DNA of 64,000 bases from the NCBI GenBank assembly GCA_949317995.1, contig OX439046.1, forward strand, positions 78,216,570-78,280,569, written 5' to 3'. Shown piece by piece: positions 25,356-35,356 of this stretch. Source of the stretch: Acholoe squamosa. Taxonomy: Eukaryota > Annelida > Polychaeta > Phyllodocida > Polynoidae. Position numbers and translations under genes: made by a program. The notes under the pieces were generated by a model that was not told where the DNA came from, did not search any database, and saw nothing but the letters and a program-made list of their open reading frames with translations. Position 1 is the stretch's first letter, and each line of letters opens with the position of its first letter.

Positions 25356-26671
25356 TCATATACCATTTTATTATTCCATAAATTGTAACATATTACTGTA
25401 TTAATCAAAGAATATCTAAGAAATTAATACATTGTACTTCTATGTGAGCGTTCATGCCCCACTGCACACCAGCTAGGGGAAGGATACATAGGTTACAACA
25501 TCAAAGGGTCCGACCTAATGGTTCACTGCACAATATAATAAACCTGAGGGTCTCAGTGTGCGACCTCATGATTCAGTGCACAAACTAATAACTTGTAAGT
25601 GAATGCAACCGGCCGTCACGGGTGCCTGAGCACCGCAGACGCCGTCATGAGTGTCTGAGCACTCTAATAACTGAACAATGGGTTACATAAGCACGATGCC
25701 ATAACCGTCCGGTCGCTCTAGCGTCGCTCCTGAGCAACCTAGGTCAAATATCAAAGCATTTATGGAAAGCCCAAAATAAGACGGTCAAAATGAGCCTAAG
25801 ATCAAGGCGGAACTCCTATTATTAAGGAAGTTACGCCATAGAGACGGATTCGACCTCCAAATGCACTACAGATGAACCAGCGCAAGTTACGCGCCTATCA
25901 AGCGGGCATTATAAACTTGGCATATTCAACTCTGCGCATGCCCAAAATGGCAGTTATAACGGCGTAAACTTCCGAGATATGGGGGTTTGAAGTCACAGAA
26001 CCGACCAAGACAATGGGGGACGCAGCGGCGTCAATGGGGGTCCTTTGTGCACCCAGTGACACATGAAAGACTCCCCTCAAACAATTGCAGAGTTAGGCAG
26101 ATGCCACTGGCCCCAGTCAGTCTGAGGTGCAATGCCAAGATTTGCTACAAATAGCCTGGCTGCACCTCCTAGAAAGCAGAACACCAAGAACCACTCCAGA
26201 GGTAACATCTCCAGTCATCTCCTGCTACCTGCTATACCACTGCACTATGGTGAAACTATGCTAGACAGGCATTGGTTTCCATCATTAGTGGCCAGAGGGT
26301 ATCTTCCTCCAGACATCCACCAGAGGGTAAAGTTATTCATTATTACATTATTCCTCTAAGCAGCAGGTCAGGAGCTAGGTGTGGGAACCCACCTAGAACT
26401 ATGCTGGACATTGTATTATTATTACCTCACAGGTGGAGTGGAACAGAACATTATACTTTATAAACTACTGTATATTTACTGTATGTACAAATTACCTACA
26501 TACTAACTACTGTGTGATTGATATTTCTTACATGTTGCCTAAAGCTGAATAAACCAGTGATAACTGGAAATAACACTATTTATAAGAGCCTGTTGGATTT
26601 ACACTATATACCACTAGTCATATGATATTTCTCATATGACAACTTGATCATGCATAATTACTAGTATGACA
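25356..26671 (+). repeat. 5' LTR of the inner element
   Basis: It begins tcatatacc (the third copy at 61,688 has the canonical tgatatacc) and ends tatgaca. AATAAA lies at 26,548-26,553, fitting the polyadenylation signal. A hairpin gtcatatga...tcatatgac is at about 26,617-26,640, near the 3' end. Frames of 60-75 codons occur in all three LTR copies but simply follow nucleotide identity. Confidence 0.95.
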
Positions 26672-26817
26672 AAGTGGTGGAGAACATCCTACTAAGATCC
26701 CAAATTACCCAAAGCTCTCATGAAAATTAAGCTGGCAACATTACTAAAAACATTCATACACATAGTAAACCCCACTCCACCCACCCAGTGACCTTGACAC
26801 CATGTCCACAAAGGTCA
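26672..26817 (+). promoter_or_regulatory. Leader start and presumed primer-binding site of the inner element
   Basis: The sequence just after the LTR is aagtggtggagaacatcc. A tgg within 2-4 bases of the LTR is typical of primer sites complementary to the CCA end of a tRNA, but I could not match it to a particular tRNA. The same sequence follows the LTR at 63,033. A well-placed ATG (accatgtcc) occurs at 26,802 and at 63,170 in the other copy, just before the minisatellite. Confidence 0.55.
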
Positions 26818-27660
26818 CCAGTGAGATCTCCCACACATCAGTGAGATCTCCCACACATTAATGAGATCTCCCACACATCAATGAGATCCCCCACACATCA
26901 GTGAGATCTCCCACACATCAATGAGATCTCCAACACATCAGTGAGATCTCCCACACATCAGTGAGATCTCCCACACATTAATGAGATCTCCCACACATCA
27001 GTGAGATCTCCCACACATCAATGAGATCTCCCACACATCAGTGAGATCTCCCACACATCAATGAGATCTCCCACACATCAATGAGATCTCCCACACATCA
27101 ATGAGATCTCCCACACGACAGTGAGATCTCCCACATATCAGTGAGATCTCCCACATATCAGTGAGATCTCCCACACATCAATGAGATCTCCCACAAGATC
27201 AGTAAGATCTCCCACATATTAGTGAGGTCTCCCACACGTCAGTGAGGTCTCCCACACATCAGTGAGATCTCCCACACATCAATGAGATCTCCCACACATC
27301 AGTGAGATCTCCCACACATCAATGAGATCTCCCACACGACAGTGAGATCTCCCACATATCAGTGAGATCTCCCACATATCAGTGAGATCTCCCACACATC
27401 AATGAGATCTCCCACACATCAGTAAGATCTCCCACATATCAGTGAGGTCTCCCACATGTCAGTGAGGTCTCCCACACGTCAGTGGGGTCTCCCACACGTC
27501 AGTGGGGTCTCCCACACGTCAGTGAGGTCTCCCACACGTCAGTGTGGTCTCCCACACGTCAGTGGGGTCTCCCACACGTCAGTGGGGTCTCCCACACGTC
27601 AATGGGGTCTCCCACACGTCAGTGGGGTCTCCCACACGTCAGTGAGGTCTACCCCACACA
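26818..27660 (+). repeat. 20-bp minisatellite in the leader/gag start, about 42 units
   Basis: The unit is close to gtgagatctcccacacatca. Later units drift to gtgaggtct and gtggggtctcccacacgtca. The other copy (63,187-63,836) has about 32 units in a different order. Since 20 is not a multiple of three, each added unit changes the frame of what follows, and one of every three units presents a TGA unless it is a tgg or tgt variant. Confidence 0.95.
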
Positions 27661-29775
27661 TCAAGGTCTTATCAGTCAAGCTGGCAGAACAACACACAAA
27701 GACCTTACGTAGTCAGGGACCTGTTGAAGAGGTCTCCCTCCCACCTAGATCTAGGAGACCCACAGGAGGCAAATCAGCCTCCAGTACAGACCCACACTCA
27801 GTAGACCCCACACCACCCACCCTGTCTACTCAGGGAACAACCAGTTCTCAGGGATCCAACATTTCCCAGGGATCTCTACAGGACGCTCAACTCACGCTAT
27901 CTACCTCAGGGGAAGAAGGATCTGCATCAGGGGGTGGATCCACACCCTCATCTAGATCCTCCACCCCAGCTCCGGCCTTTGACAGCCACTCCTCCAGAGA
28001 CACTTCCCCCACACCCTCCATCATGGACACCGATGAAGGCCCCCAACCTAATCAGACAGCTGAGAAGATAAGGGCCTATGAGAAGGCCATCCAAGATGCA
28101 GTTACTGCCCTAGAGACCAACAAGTCCCAGCAGGAGGAAAGGGAGAGGATCCTCAACCAACAATTGGCAGAGAGGAATGCGGCAATAGACACCCAACAGA
28201 ATGCCATGGAAGACCAGCGGAAGTCCCTAGAGAGACAACAACAACAGATAGCAGATCTCATGAAGATGGTATCATCCCAGACCCCACAGCCTCCCACACC
28301 AGCCATCACACCTGTTGTCACACCATCTGCCTCTAGATCCAAGGATGACATCATAATCTCCATGGTGTCCAACATGACCAAACTCATAGACAGAAAACAA
28401 CAGGACGACAGAAAGATCAGGCTACATGAGGTAACAAAACCCAAAGCTTTTTCACACCCATCACCACTCATGTCAACAGCATTATTCATTGATCACAAAT
28501 TCCCAGAATATCTGAAGGATAAGTACAAAGTAACAGACAGTGACACCATGGTAACATATTTACCCAAGTACCTTGAAGGACAAGCACTAGCTTGGTTTGA
28601 ATCCTTCAGGGAAAGTGCCACACCTGATATGTTGACATGGACCAATGTAGTGAATAAATTAAAAGAGTATTTTGCTACTCAAGACAATATCATCTCCAGG
28701 ACTGCACTCCGTGCACAAAGGATAGATGAACCTGTCCTAGACTATGCATGCCATCTCAGGAAAGTGTGTAATGCCCAACGCCAAAGCGATGAAATCTTAA
28801 GCAAAGCATTTACCCAAGGCATGAGGCCCTGGATCTCTGTAGCTCTTGAAAACAAGAAAATAGACTCTTTTGACCAAGCCCTAGACCTAGCCTTGGAGGT
28901 TGAGACCCAAGAAAGATCTAGGAGAACATTATATGCAGAGTCTAACCCACAGCCTACTAAGAAAAAGGTCCAGGAAATCAGCACTAGTGCAGATGAAGAT
29001 GTTAACCTAATGTCTAGTGCCCATGTGAGGCAACAGGAAGCTAAGGTTACATCAAAAGACCCTACCGGTAGATATAGAGGAAATAACTATGACCCCAACT
29101 ACCAATCCAATAGAGGTAGAGGTAGGGGGGGGCAACAGCAACAACATGGGGGGAGGTCACAACAGTAGAAAAGACAACAGCTCTTCCAACTCCAACAATG
29201 GTAACTCTTCATACAGTGATAGGAGAGACAGAACCCCAAGTAATGGCAGATCCTATAATAATCAAGGATCCAACAGTAGAAGCCATAGTCCACATAGGAA
29301 CTACAACAGTGGAGTGAGTGAGTAATAGATGTTTAACGCCATTTCGACAGCTAAGGTCATATTCATGGCGAGAACGATATTACACAATTTCACAGAGGAA
29401 TGTGTCAGTGCCCGCGCATATGTGCACCACACACATCCCGAGGGGATAGGAAAGAGGAGATATAGACCCTTTTAAGTGGGCTAGGGAAGCCTGTACAACA
29501 GTGGATCCTACAACAACAATGGTGCCTACAACAACCAGAGATCCAACAACTCTGGATCCTACAACAACCAGGGATCCAACAACTCTGGTCAATACAGCAA
29601 CTCTGGTCAATATAACCAGGGTTCCAACTCACGTCAGGAGGATTACAAACCTGACACAAGAGGTTACCAGGGGAACCAACACAGTAACCCCCAAATACCA
29701 CCTCACATAATGGATCAAATCTCCAAGCTCCTGGTGGCAAGCATCTCAACCGCCCCACAGAACCAGGAAAACTAG
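27456..29775 (+). pseudogene. gag of the inner element, frameshifted and SINE-interrupted
   Basis: The longest frame starts at 27,456 inside the minisatellite. Met190 at 28,023 is an alternative start, though cross-copy comparison suggests coding already by about 27,660. After a Ser/Pro/Thr-rich stretch comes a coiled coil (about residues 200-275) and a Ty3-type capsid region (about 330-490, with LPKYLEGQALAWFESF and a major-homology-like part). The tail is RGRGRGG-rich. It lacks a CCHC knuckle; instead a Gly/Asn/Ser/Tyr/Gln-rich low-complexity tail follows in another frame after a G8 run at 29,126-29,133. That tail is split by a 180-bp SINE-like insertion and ends with TAG at 29,773. The protein would form the capsid; Arg/Gly boxes may bind RNA. 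Confidence 0.85.
29314..29493 (-). mobile_element. SINE-like element inserted in gag, copy 2
   Basis: The 180-bp body is in minus orientation, starting on the plus strand as gtgagtgagtaata. It is flanked by perfect 12-bp duplications tacaacagtgga (29,302-29,313 and 29,494-29,505). It brings in stop codons (gtgagtgagtaa). The gag reading frame resumes unchanged after it, because 180 plus 12 is divisible by three. It is younger than the retrotransposon copy it interrupts. Confidence 0.95.
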
Positions 29776-29798
29776 GATGTCACAGTGCCGATGGGCCA

Positions 29799-30746
29799 GT
29801 GCGCTGTGACACCCCAAAAACAAACAATCAATCAGGATCAACAAGGATCCAACCAGAGACAATTGCTAGTGCCAATCTACCATCTAACAGACAGAGACGT
29901 CCATCAGTGATACACATCACCCCACCAGATTCATCATCAAAGGATACAGGTGAGAGTACCAAGCTTTCTATTGTACTTCTTCAAAATGGCTGTATCAATG
30001 CAAATTTATATGATGTTTCAGATGTACAATGTTTGGTTGATACAGGTGCTACTATCACCTGTGTCAGACAAGCATTCCTCATGGATCTCCAAAAGAGATT
30101 CCATATCCAACTGAGGAAATCTAAAATCAACATCCATTTGGCAGATGGATCGGTGTGTCATGTTAGACATTCAGCTATGCTGAACTTTAGAATCCAAGGT
30201 GTCAGATTCCAATACCAATTTGCTGTAATACCCAACCTCACACAGCCCGTTGTTCTCGGCACAGATTTCTTAAGCACTACAAAATCTCAAATTGAATTTA
30301 ATGTTGATCCTGAACAAATTCTCAAACCCATTAGGGCAGTGAGGGATTTTACCATCCCTCCATTTTCTGAACTTGCAGTATTGGGTAAAATCACTTCTAC
30401 TCAATCACTGCAAGGAAAAACTGGAGTAGTAGATAACCTCCAAAGAAATAACAATGCCCCATATCTAGTTCAAAGGGCAGCAGTAACCCCCAGGGAAAAT
30501 AACAAACATCCCCTAGTGTTACTCAACACCAGCAGGCGCCCACATAAAATCAAAAAGGGTGCCATCATAGCTCTATTTCAGGAAGTCAAGGAATCTGATT
30601 TAGAAAAGCCTCAACAGGTGTCAGACACTACCCCACACACTGATCAATCCATCTCAGCCATACGGCCTGAGGATGTAACTCAATTCAGTGACACAGACTC
30701 AGACTGTGAGTCCACATATGCTGACCCTGAACCCAACTCAATCTGA
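29799..30746 (+). CDS. Protease region of inner pol
   Basis: An aspartic protease motif reads CLVDTGATITCV (near 30,030-30,065), with the downstream hydrophobic VVLGTDFL block typical of retroviral-type proteases. The frame is -1 relative to the gag tail and is open upstream across the gag stop at 29,773, so it is probably expressed by -1 frameshifting rather than from its own start (the marked start is a GTG). It ends at TGA 30,744-30,746, but the same frame continues directly into RT. The protease would process Gag and Pol polyproteins. Confidence 0.85.
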   Translation: MRCDTPKTNNQSGSTRIQPETIASANLPSNRQRRPSVIHITPPDSSSKDTGESTKLSIVLLQNGCINANLYDVSDVQCLVDTGATITCVRQAFLMDLQKRFHIQLRKSKINIHLADGSVCHVRHSAMLNFRIQGVRFQYQFAVIPNLTQPVVLGTDFLSTTKSQIEFNVDPEQILKPIRAVRDFTIPPFSELAVLGKITSTQSLQGKTGVVDNLQRNNNAPYLVQRAAVTPRENNKHPLVLLNTSRRPHKIKKGAIIALFQEVKESDLEKPQQVSDTTPHTDQSISAIRPEDVTQFSDTDSDCESTYADPEPNSI

Positions 30747-33700
30747 CTCTCTGAAATAGCTGCTATACATAGTGAGGCACATGACCTCGAGCCAGAATTG
30801 GAAGAGAATGTTCCACCAAAATCTGTGCTCACATCCAAAGATCAGCATGATAGATTAGGATCACTGCTGACCAAGTATGATGATATATTTGTAGGAAAAG
30901 ATGGAGACATTGGTGCTACACACCTGTATACCCACTCAATACATGTAAAACCTGAGGCAGTACCATGTCATTTCCTACCATATAGACAAACACCAGAAAA
31001 ACAGGCCGCAATAGGGGAAGAGTGTGAAAGGCTTGTACAACAGGGCATTCTGAGAGAATGTGCTGAGGGCCCCTGGGCTTCCAGATCCTTTTTAGTAGAA
31101 AAATCATCGGGAGGCCATAGGCTCGTCACAGATTTTCGTTATCTGAACCAGAACACGATAAATCAAGCCTTATCTACACCCCGAGCCGATGACACTCTAG
31201 ACATGATAGGGTCACTCAGACCAAGAGTATTCAGTAAACTAGATGCCCAACAGGGATTTTTTCAAATCCATATAAGACAGGAGGACCAGCATAAAACCAC
31301 ATTCATAGCAAATGACAAAAAATATGTCTACGAAAGGATGCCAATGGGTTTAGCGACCGCACCTGCAGGATTCTTCCATCTAGTCACATTAATTCTGAAC
31401 AAACTCAAATACAAATGTGCCCTACCATACCTAGATGACATATTGGTATTATCACCATCAATCGAACAACACTTCCATGACCTGGAAGATGTGTTCAACA
31501 GCTTAAGAGTTGGTAAACTCAAACTGAAGAAATCAAAATGTGAATACTTCATAGACAGAATAGACTTCTTGGGAATGAGAGTCACACCCATGGGACTGCA
31601 ACCATCTCCCACAAAGGTGGAATCAATCAAAACCTTCCCAACACCAAAATCAGTCAAAAATGTCAGATCCTTCACAGGCCTATGCCAATACTTCAAAAAG
31701 TTTATCAAAGGTTATGCCCAAATTACTAGACCATTGTATGATCTACAGACACATCTCAAAGCATTTGTCTGGACAGAGGATGCAGATAATGCTTTCAAAA
31801 CATTAAAGCATGCCCTCTGTACCAATGCTCTTCTCAGTTATCCAAACTATGAGAAAGAGTTCAGTTTGGCAACTGATGCTTCCAACGTGAGTTTAGGAGC
31901 TGTACTCTCACAGAGAGATAATGAAGGAGTGCTCAGACCAGTAGCCTTTGCAGGTAGAACCCTCTCCAAACATGAGAGAAATTACAATACCACAGAGAGA
32001 GAACTACTGGGAGTAGTGTATGGAGTATTACATTTCAGACACTATCTAGAGACTAGACACTTCCAATTATACACAGACCATGCAGCCCTAATCCCACTAT
32101 TAACCAATACAGGACTCACATATAGATGGGCCAGATGGGCTTTAGACATACAGCAATTTTCATTCACCATCCAACATGTGAAAGGTGATGATAACACACC
32201 ACCAGATGCTATGTCTAGAAGAGAATACCCAGATTCTGGACCCATGACTAACCCTCCACCCCCACGAAGGAGAGTTAGAGCAGCCAGTAGAACCAAGTTT
32301 GCAAAAGTAACAAAGAAAGTACCATTCAGAAGGGATGATCCACCCAACACCATTGAAAGGCCAGAGACACCCATTAGGGGTATCTTGAAGCAATCTACAC
32401 ACTATGTGTTTTGCCATTGTGAGAGAGAATACTCACAACTCTTTCCAGATAATGACTTCAAGCCTATCGAATTCTCATCACTCAATCAGATGCTGAAGGC
32501 AACTCCTAAGGAGCCACCCTTCACCCCACCTGACTCAGATGATGAAGATTCAGAAGACACAATATATGCTATTACTCAAGCAACTTCCAAATCAGTCAGA
32601 TTCTTTGAGTCAATGCAGGGAGAGGAAGTATCAAACCATTTGTGTCCTATGACCACACGCTCAAAGACTAGAGAAATGATTCAGGAGGGCACACCAAAAC
32701 CCCCCACACAATCACAAACTATTCTAAATGAGAAAAAGGTCACAGGAAACAAACCTACCAAAACCCCACCTGCCAGGAAAAATGTCACAAAAGACACTGC
32801 ATCCACTAAGTCAAAGAACTCTGAGACAAAGAAGAATGACAAAAAGCAAATTGTGCCTTTAAAGAAAAAGGTTGCCACTCCCATCAAGGCGAGAATAGGC
32901 CCTCCAAAGGAGCCTACACACCAAAACAAGAGTGACACACCCCAACAAAAAGCACAAGATAGGCCAATAGTCGATGAAAAAGAAAAAGAAAGAGACAGAA
33001 TAAAACAACATGGGCTAGATATAAATCAATTACTGGATCAGATCCCCGACACATCCATCTCAGGTTCAAACCTTGGCTTGGAACAAAGGAAGGACAAGGA
33101 ACTATTGCCCCTCATACAATATCTTGAGGATGGGACCTTGCCTGCACCAAAAGCACAAGGAAATAGAATCATCAACCAAGGCCAGACATACACCTTGGTA
33201 AATGGTACATTAGTCCATATATGCCCCATAAATTGGAGAAAAACCAATACTGTACCACTTCAAATTGTTATACCACAGCAATGGGTAACAAGTACACTAC
33301 AGTATTTCCATGACTCACCTACTGGCGGCCATCTTGGTTCAAGTAGGATGCTGTCAGCACTCCGACCTAGGGTATATTGGAAGTCTATGCTAGCAGACAC
33401 AACAAAATATGTTTCCACCTGCCACACATGCCTCACAGCAAAAAGGCAAGTACACTCACACAAAACACCAATGACAGTGAGAGAGTACATGGCTTCACCA
33501 ATGAAGTTCCTAAACCTCGACGTGGTGGGACCACTTCCCACAACTGCCAGGGGAAACAAACATATACAAGTCTGCATAGATTATGCTACCAGATATGCAA
33601 CAGCCTGGGCTACTACTGACTTAAAAGCTGAAACAACAGCAGCAGAGTTCTACAAGAATATAATTTGTCATCATGGAACACCAGCCACTCTTCAAACAGA

Positions 33701-34529
33701 TAATGGAACATGTTATACAGGTGCAAAGTTCACAAAGTTAACTAAACACCTCAAGATCAAACATAAATTCTCCTCACCATACAGGCCACAATCAAATGGG
33801 CTTGTAGAGAGATTCAATGCTAGCATTGGCACAGTGCTCAGAGCATTCTGCTCAAAGCACCAAAACAATTGGGATTCATTTATTGAACCCATAACCTTTG
33901 CATTAAACAACACTGAATCCCAAACCACAGGATTCACCCCTTTCTTCCTACTCCATGGAAGAAACCCAGCCACCCCAATGGACTTAGGGCTGGGAATACA
34001 TGAGGACATATCCACCGTAGCAGACCATGTAGCTAACATGATAACAAATCAAGATGCCTCTAGGAGGAAAGCTATAGAAAGGGTCGCCAAGCTACAAAAG
34101 GAAAGAAAGGATAGATATGATAAGAAACTTACACCACAGGAAATCAAGGTCACCGACATGGTGTACCTAAACATACCAAGAATCCTGACCAACACAGAGT
34201 GTAAGAAACTTCAACCCCTTTTTATGGGACCATATGTTGTAGTAGATAGACCTAGTTTGACAAGTGCCAAACTCAAAAACTTGGACACCAATCTATTGGT
34301 GGCCAGACCAGTGCACATAGACAGACTGAAAAAGGTTGTGGCTGTCAGGAACAATGAATTTGCACACAGGCTTATTCCACATGAAGCCAAATACTACAAC
34401 AAAATTGTAAGGAACAAAAATGATATCACCCTTACAAGAGAAACCACAGGCATAGGCCCTATCAAGCCTAGGCCTGCACACCACATACTAAGAAAAACAT
34501 CTAGGTGTGGTGCAGTTTCAAGAAATTAG
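30747..34529 (+). CDS. Reverse transcriptase-RNase H-integrase of the inner element
   Basis: Uninterrupted over 1,243 codons from 30,798 (numbering used here). RT shows SKLDAQQGF (Asp149) and YLDD (211-214). RNase H shows TDAS (Asp360), TTERELL (Glu402) and TDHA (Asp427). A long basic, Pro/Lys/Thr-rich linker spans about residues 476-760. Integrase has the full HHCC finger (His838, His845, Cys875, Cys878) and catalytic Asp908, Asp968 and Glu1004, with 35 residues between the last two. All catalytic residues inspected are present. It lies in the same frame as the protease and is separated only by one TGA, likely a mutation of a single polyprotein. It would copy RNA into cDNA and integrate it. 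Confidence 0.95.
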   Translation, partial: LSEIAAIHSEAHDLEPELEENVPPKSVLTSKDQHDRLGSLLTKYDDIFVGKDGDIGATHLYTHSIHVKPEAVPCHFLPYRQTPEKQAAIGEECERLVQQGILRECAEGPWASRSFLVEKSSGGHRLVTDFRYLNQNTINQALSTPRADDTLDMIGSLRPRVFSKLDAQQGFFQIHIRQEDQHKTTFIANDKKYVYERMPMGLATAPAGFFHLVTLILNKLKYKCALPYLDDILVLSPSIEQHFHDLEDVFNSLRVGKLKLKKSKCEYFIDRIDFLGMRVTPMGLQPSPTKVESIKTFPTPKSVKNVRSFTGLCQYFKKFIKGYAQITRPLYDLQTHLKAFVWTEDADNAFKTLKHALCTNALLSYPNYEKEFSLATDASNVSLGAVLSQRDNEGVLRPVAFAGRTLSKHERNYNTTERELLGVVYGVLHFRHYLETRHFQLYTDHAALIPLLTNTGLTYRWARWALDIQQFSFTIQHVKGDDNTPPDAMSRREYPDSGPMTNPPPPRRRVRAASRTKFAKVTKKVPFRRDDPPNTIERPETPIRGILKQSTHYVFCHCEREYSQLFPDNDFKPIEFSSLNQMLKATPKEPPFTPPDSDDEDSEDTIYAITQATSKSVRFFESMQGEEVSNHLCPMTTRSKTREMIQEGTPKPPTQSQTILNEKKVTGNKPTKTPPARKNVTKDTASTKSKNSETKKNDKKQIVPLKKKVATPIKARIGPPKEPTHQNKSDTPQQKAQDRPIVDEKEKERDRIKQHGLDINQLLDQIPDTSISGSNLGLEQRKDKELLPLIQYLEDGTLPAPKAQGNRIINQGQTYTLVNGTLVHICPINWRKTNTVPLQIVIPQQWVTSTLQYFHDSPTGGHLGSSRMLSALRPRVYWKSMLADTTKYVSTCHTCLTAKRQVHSHKTPMTVREYMASPMKFLNLDVVGPLPTTARGNKHIQVCIDYATRYATAWATTDLKAETTAAEFYKNIICHHGTPATLQTDNGTCYTGAKFTKLTKHLKIKHKFSSPYRPQSNGLVERFNASIGTVLRAFCSKHQNNWDSFIEPITFALNNTESQTTGFTPFFLLHGRNPATPMDLGLGIHEDISTVADHVANMITNQDASRRKAIERVAKLQKERKDRYDKKLTPQEIKVTDMVYLNIPRILTNTECKKLQPLFMGPYVVVDRPSLTSAKLKNLDTNLLVARPVHIDRLKKVVAVRNNEFAHRLIPHEAKYYNKIVRNKNDITLTRETTGIGPIKPRPAHHILRKTSRCGAVSRN

Positions 34530-35356
34530 AAACAGATTGAGATACCAAAAGAACATAAGATTTTCAAAATGTATTACAAATTCTCTTCATCCACACATAG
34601 ACATGTGTGACTGATAATGAATTACTTATATATATATAAAGCCAATCAAATTTGTAAATATATCAGTAGGTTATTGCCTCTGAATGGTCAAAGACTGGGA
34701 CCCTCCAAGTAAAGCAGACATGAAGTCTAAGAAGAGTAAGGGTAACACAATGGAGTGTCTAAAGCCTAATCCCCACATGAAAGAGCGCGCTATGCCAACA
34801 CAGCAGTCTATAGAGATCAATTGACCTTATAAGCTACCCTCAGACAACTGTCTAGACGGTCATGAATGGCTGTCCTGGATGACAGGAGGAGCTAATTACC
34901 AGTACACAGATTATACAATAGACCCCCACAGTTGCAGACACTGGAGATTAGGTGCACTGACTCCAGAGAAACAATACCATGCCCACAATGGATGTGGGTA
35001 GGGTAGGCTACATAAGAAGCACTGTGGACCATAGCCCACCATCAGTCTTCATCCAGCTGCAGTCTGGAACACAAGTCTACAGGACCCCACTTGGGAATTA
35101 GCCAGCCCACTTCTCCATTAGGAGAGACTGCACTAGGATAAAGAACACACCTACTTCACCTTCAACCTGACCTTACCATTTATTGGTCAATCTCTATAGA
35201 CTCACCGGACATATTGCCAAGACAGCACAATCTTGCAAAGGTACAGTTTGAACCACTTCATTTAAAGTGTTACACCATACACTTAGACCTTACCAGCACC
35301 AAATTACTACAAATTTGACAAGACTTTAAACAGCAAACTTGCTTTACACAAGCACC
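34530..35356 (+). other. Non-coding gap between pol and env
   Basis: About 830 bp with no long frame. Envelope genes of such elements are usually expressed from a spliced RNA, so a splice acceptor is expected here or just upstream. Several pyrimidine-rich AG sites exist but none is clearly best. Confidence 0.5.

Noticed and set aside
25898-26080. 60-codon minus-strand frame present in all three LTR copies
   Set aside because: It is preserved only as far as the LTR DNA itself; differences between copies are not biased to synonymous sites by eye.
26132-26359. 75-codon plus-strand frame in the LTR
   Set aside because: Short, overlaps expected promoter and RNA-end signals, no domain; shared only through LTR identity.
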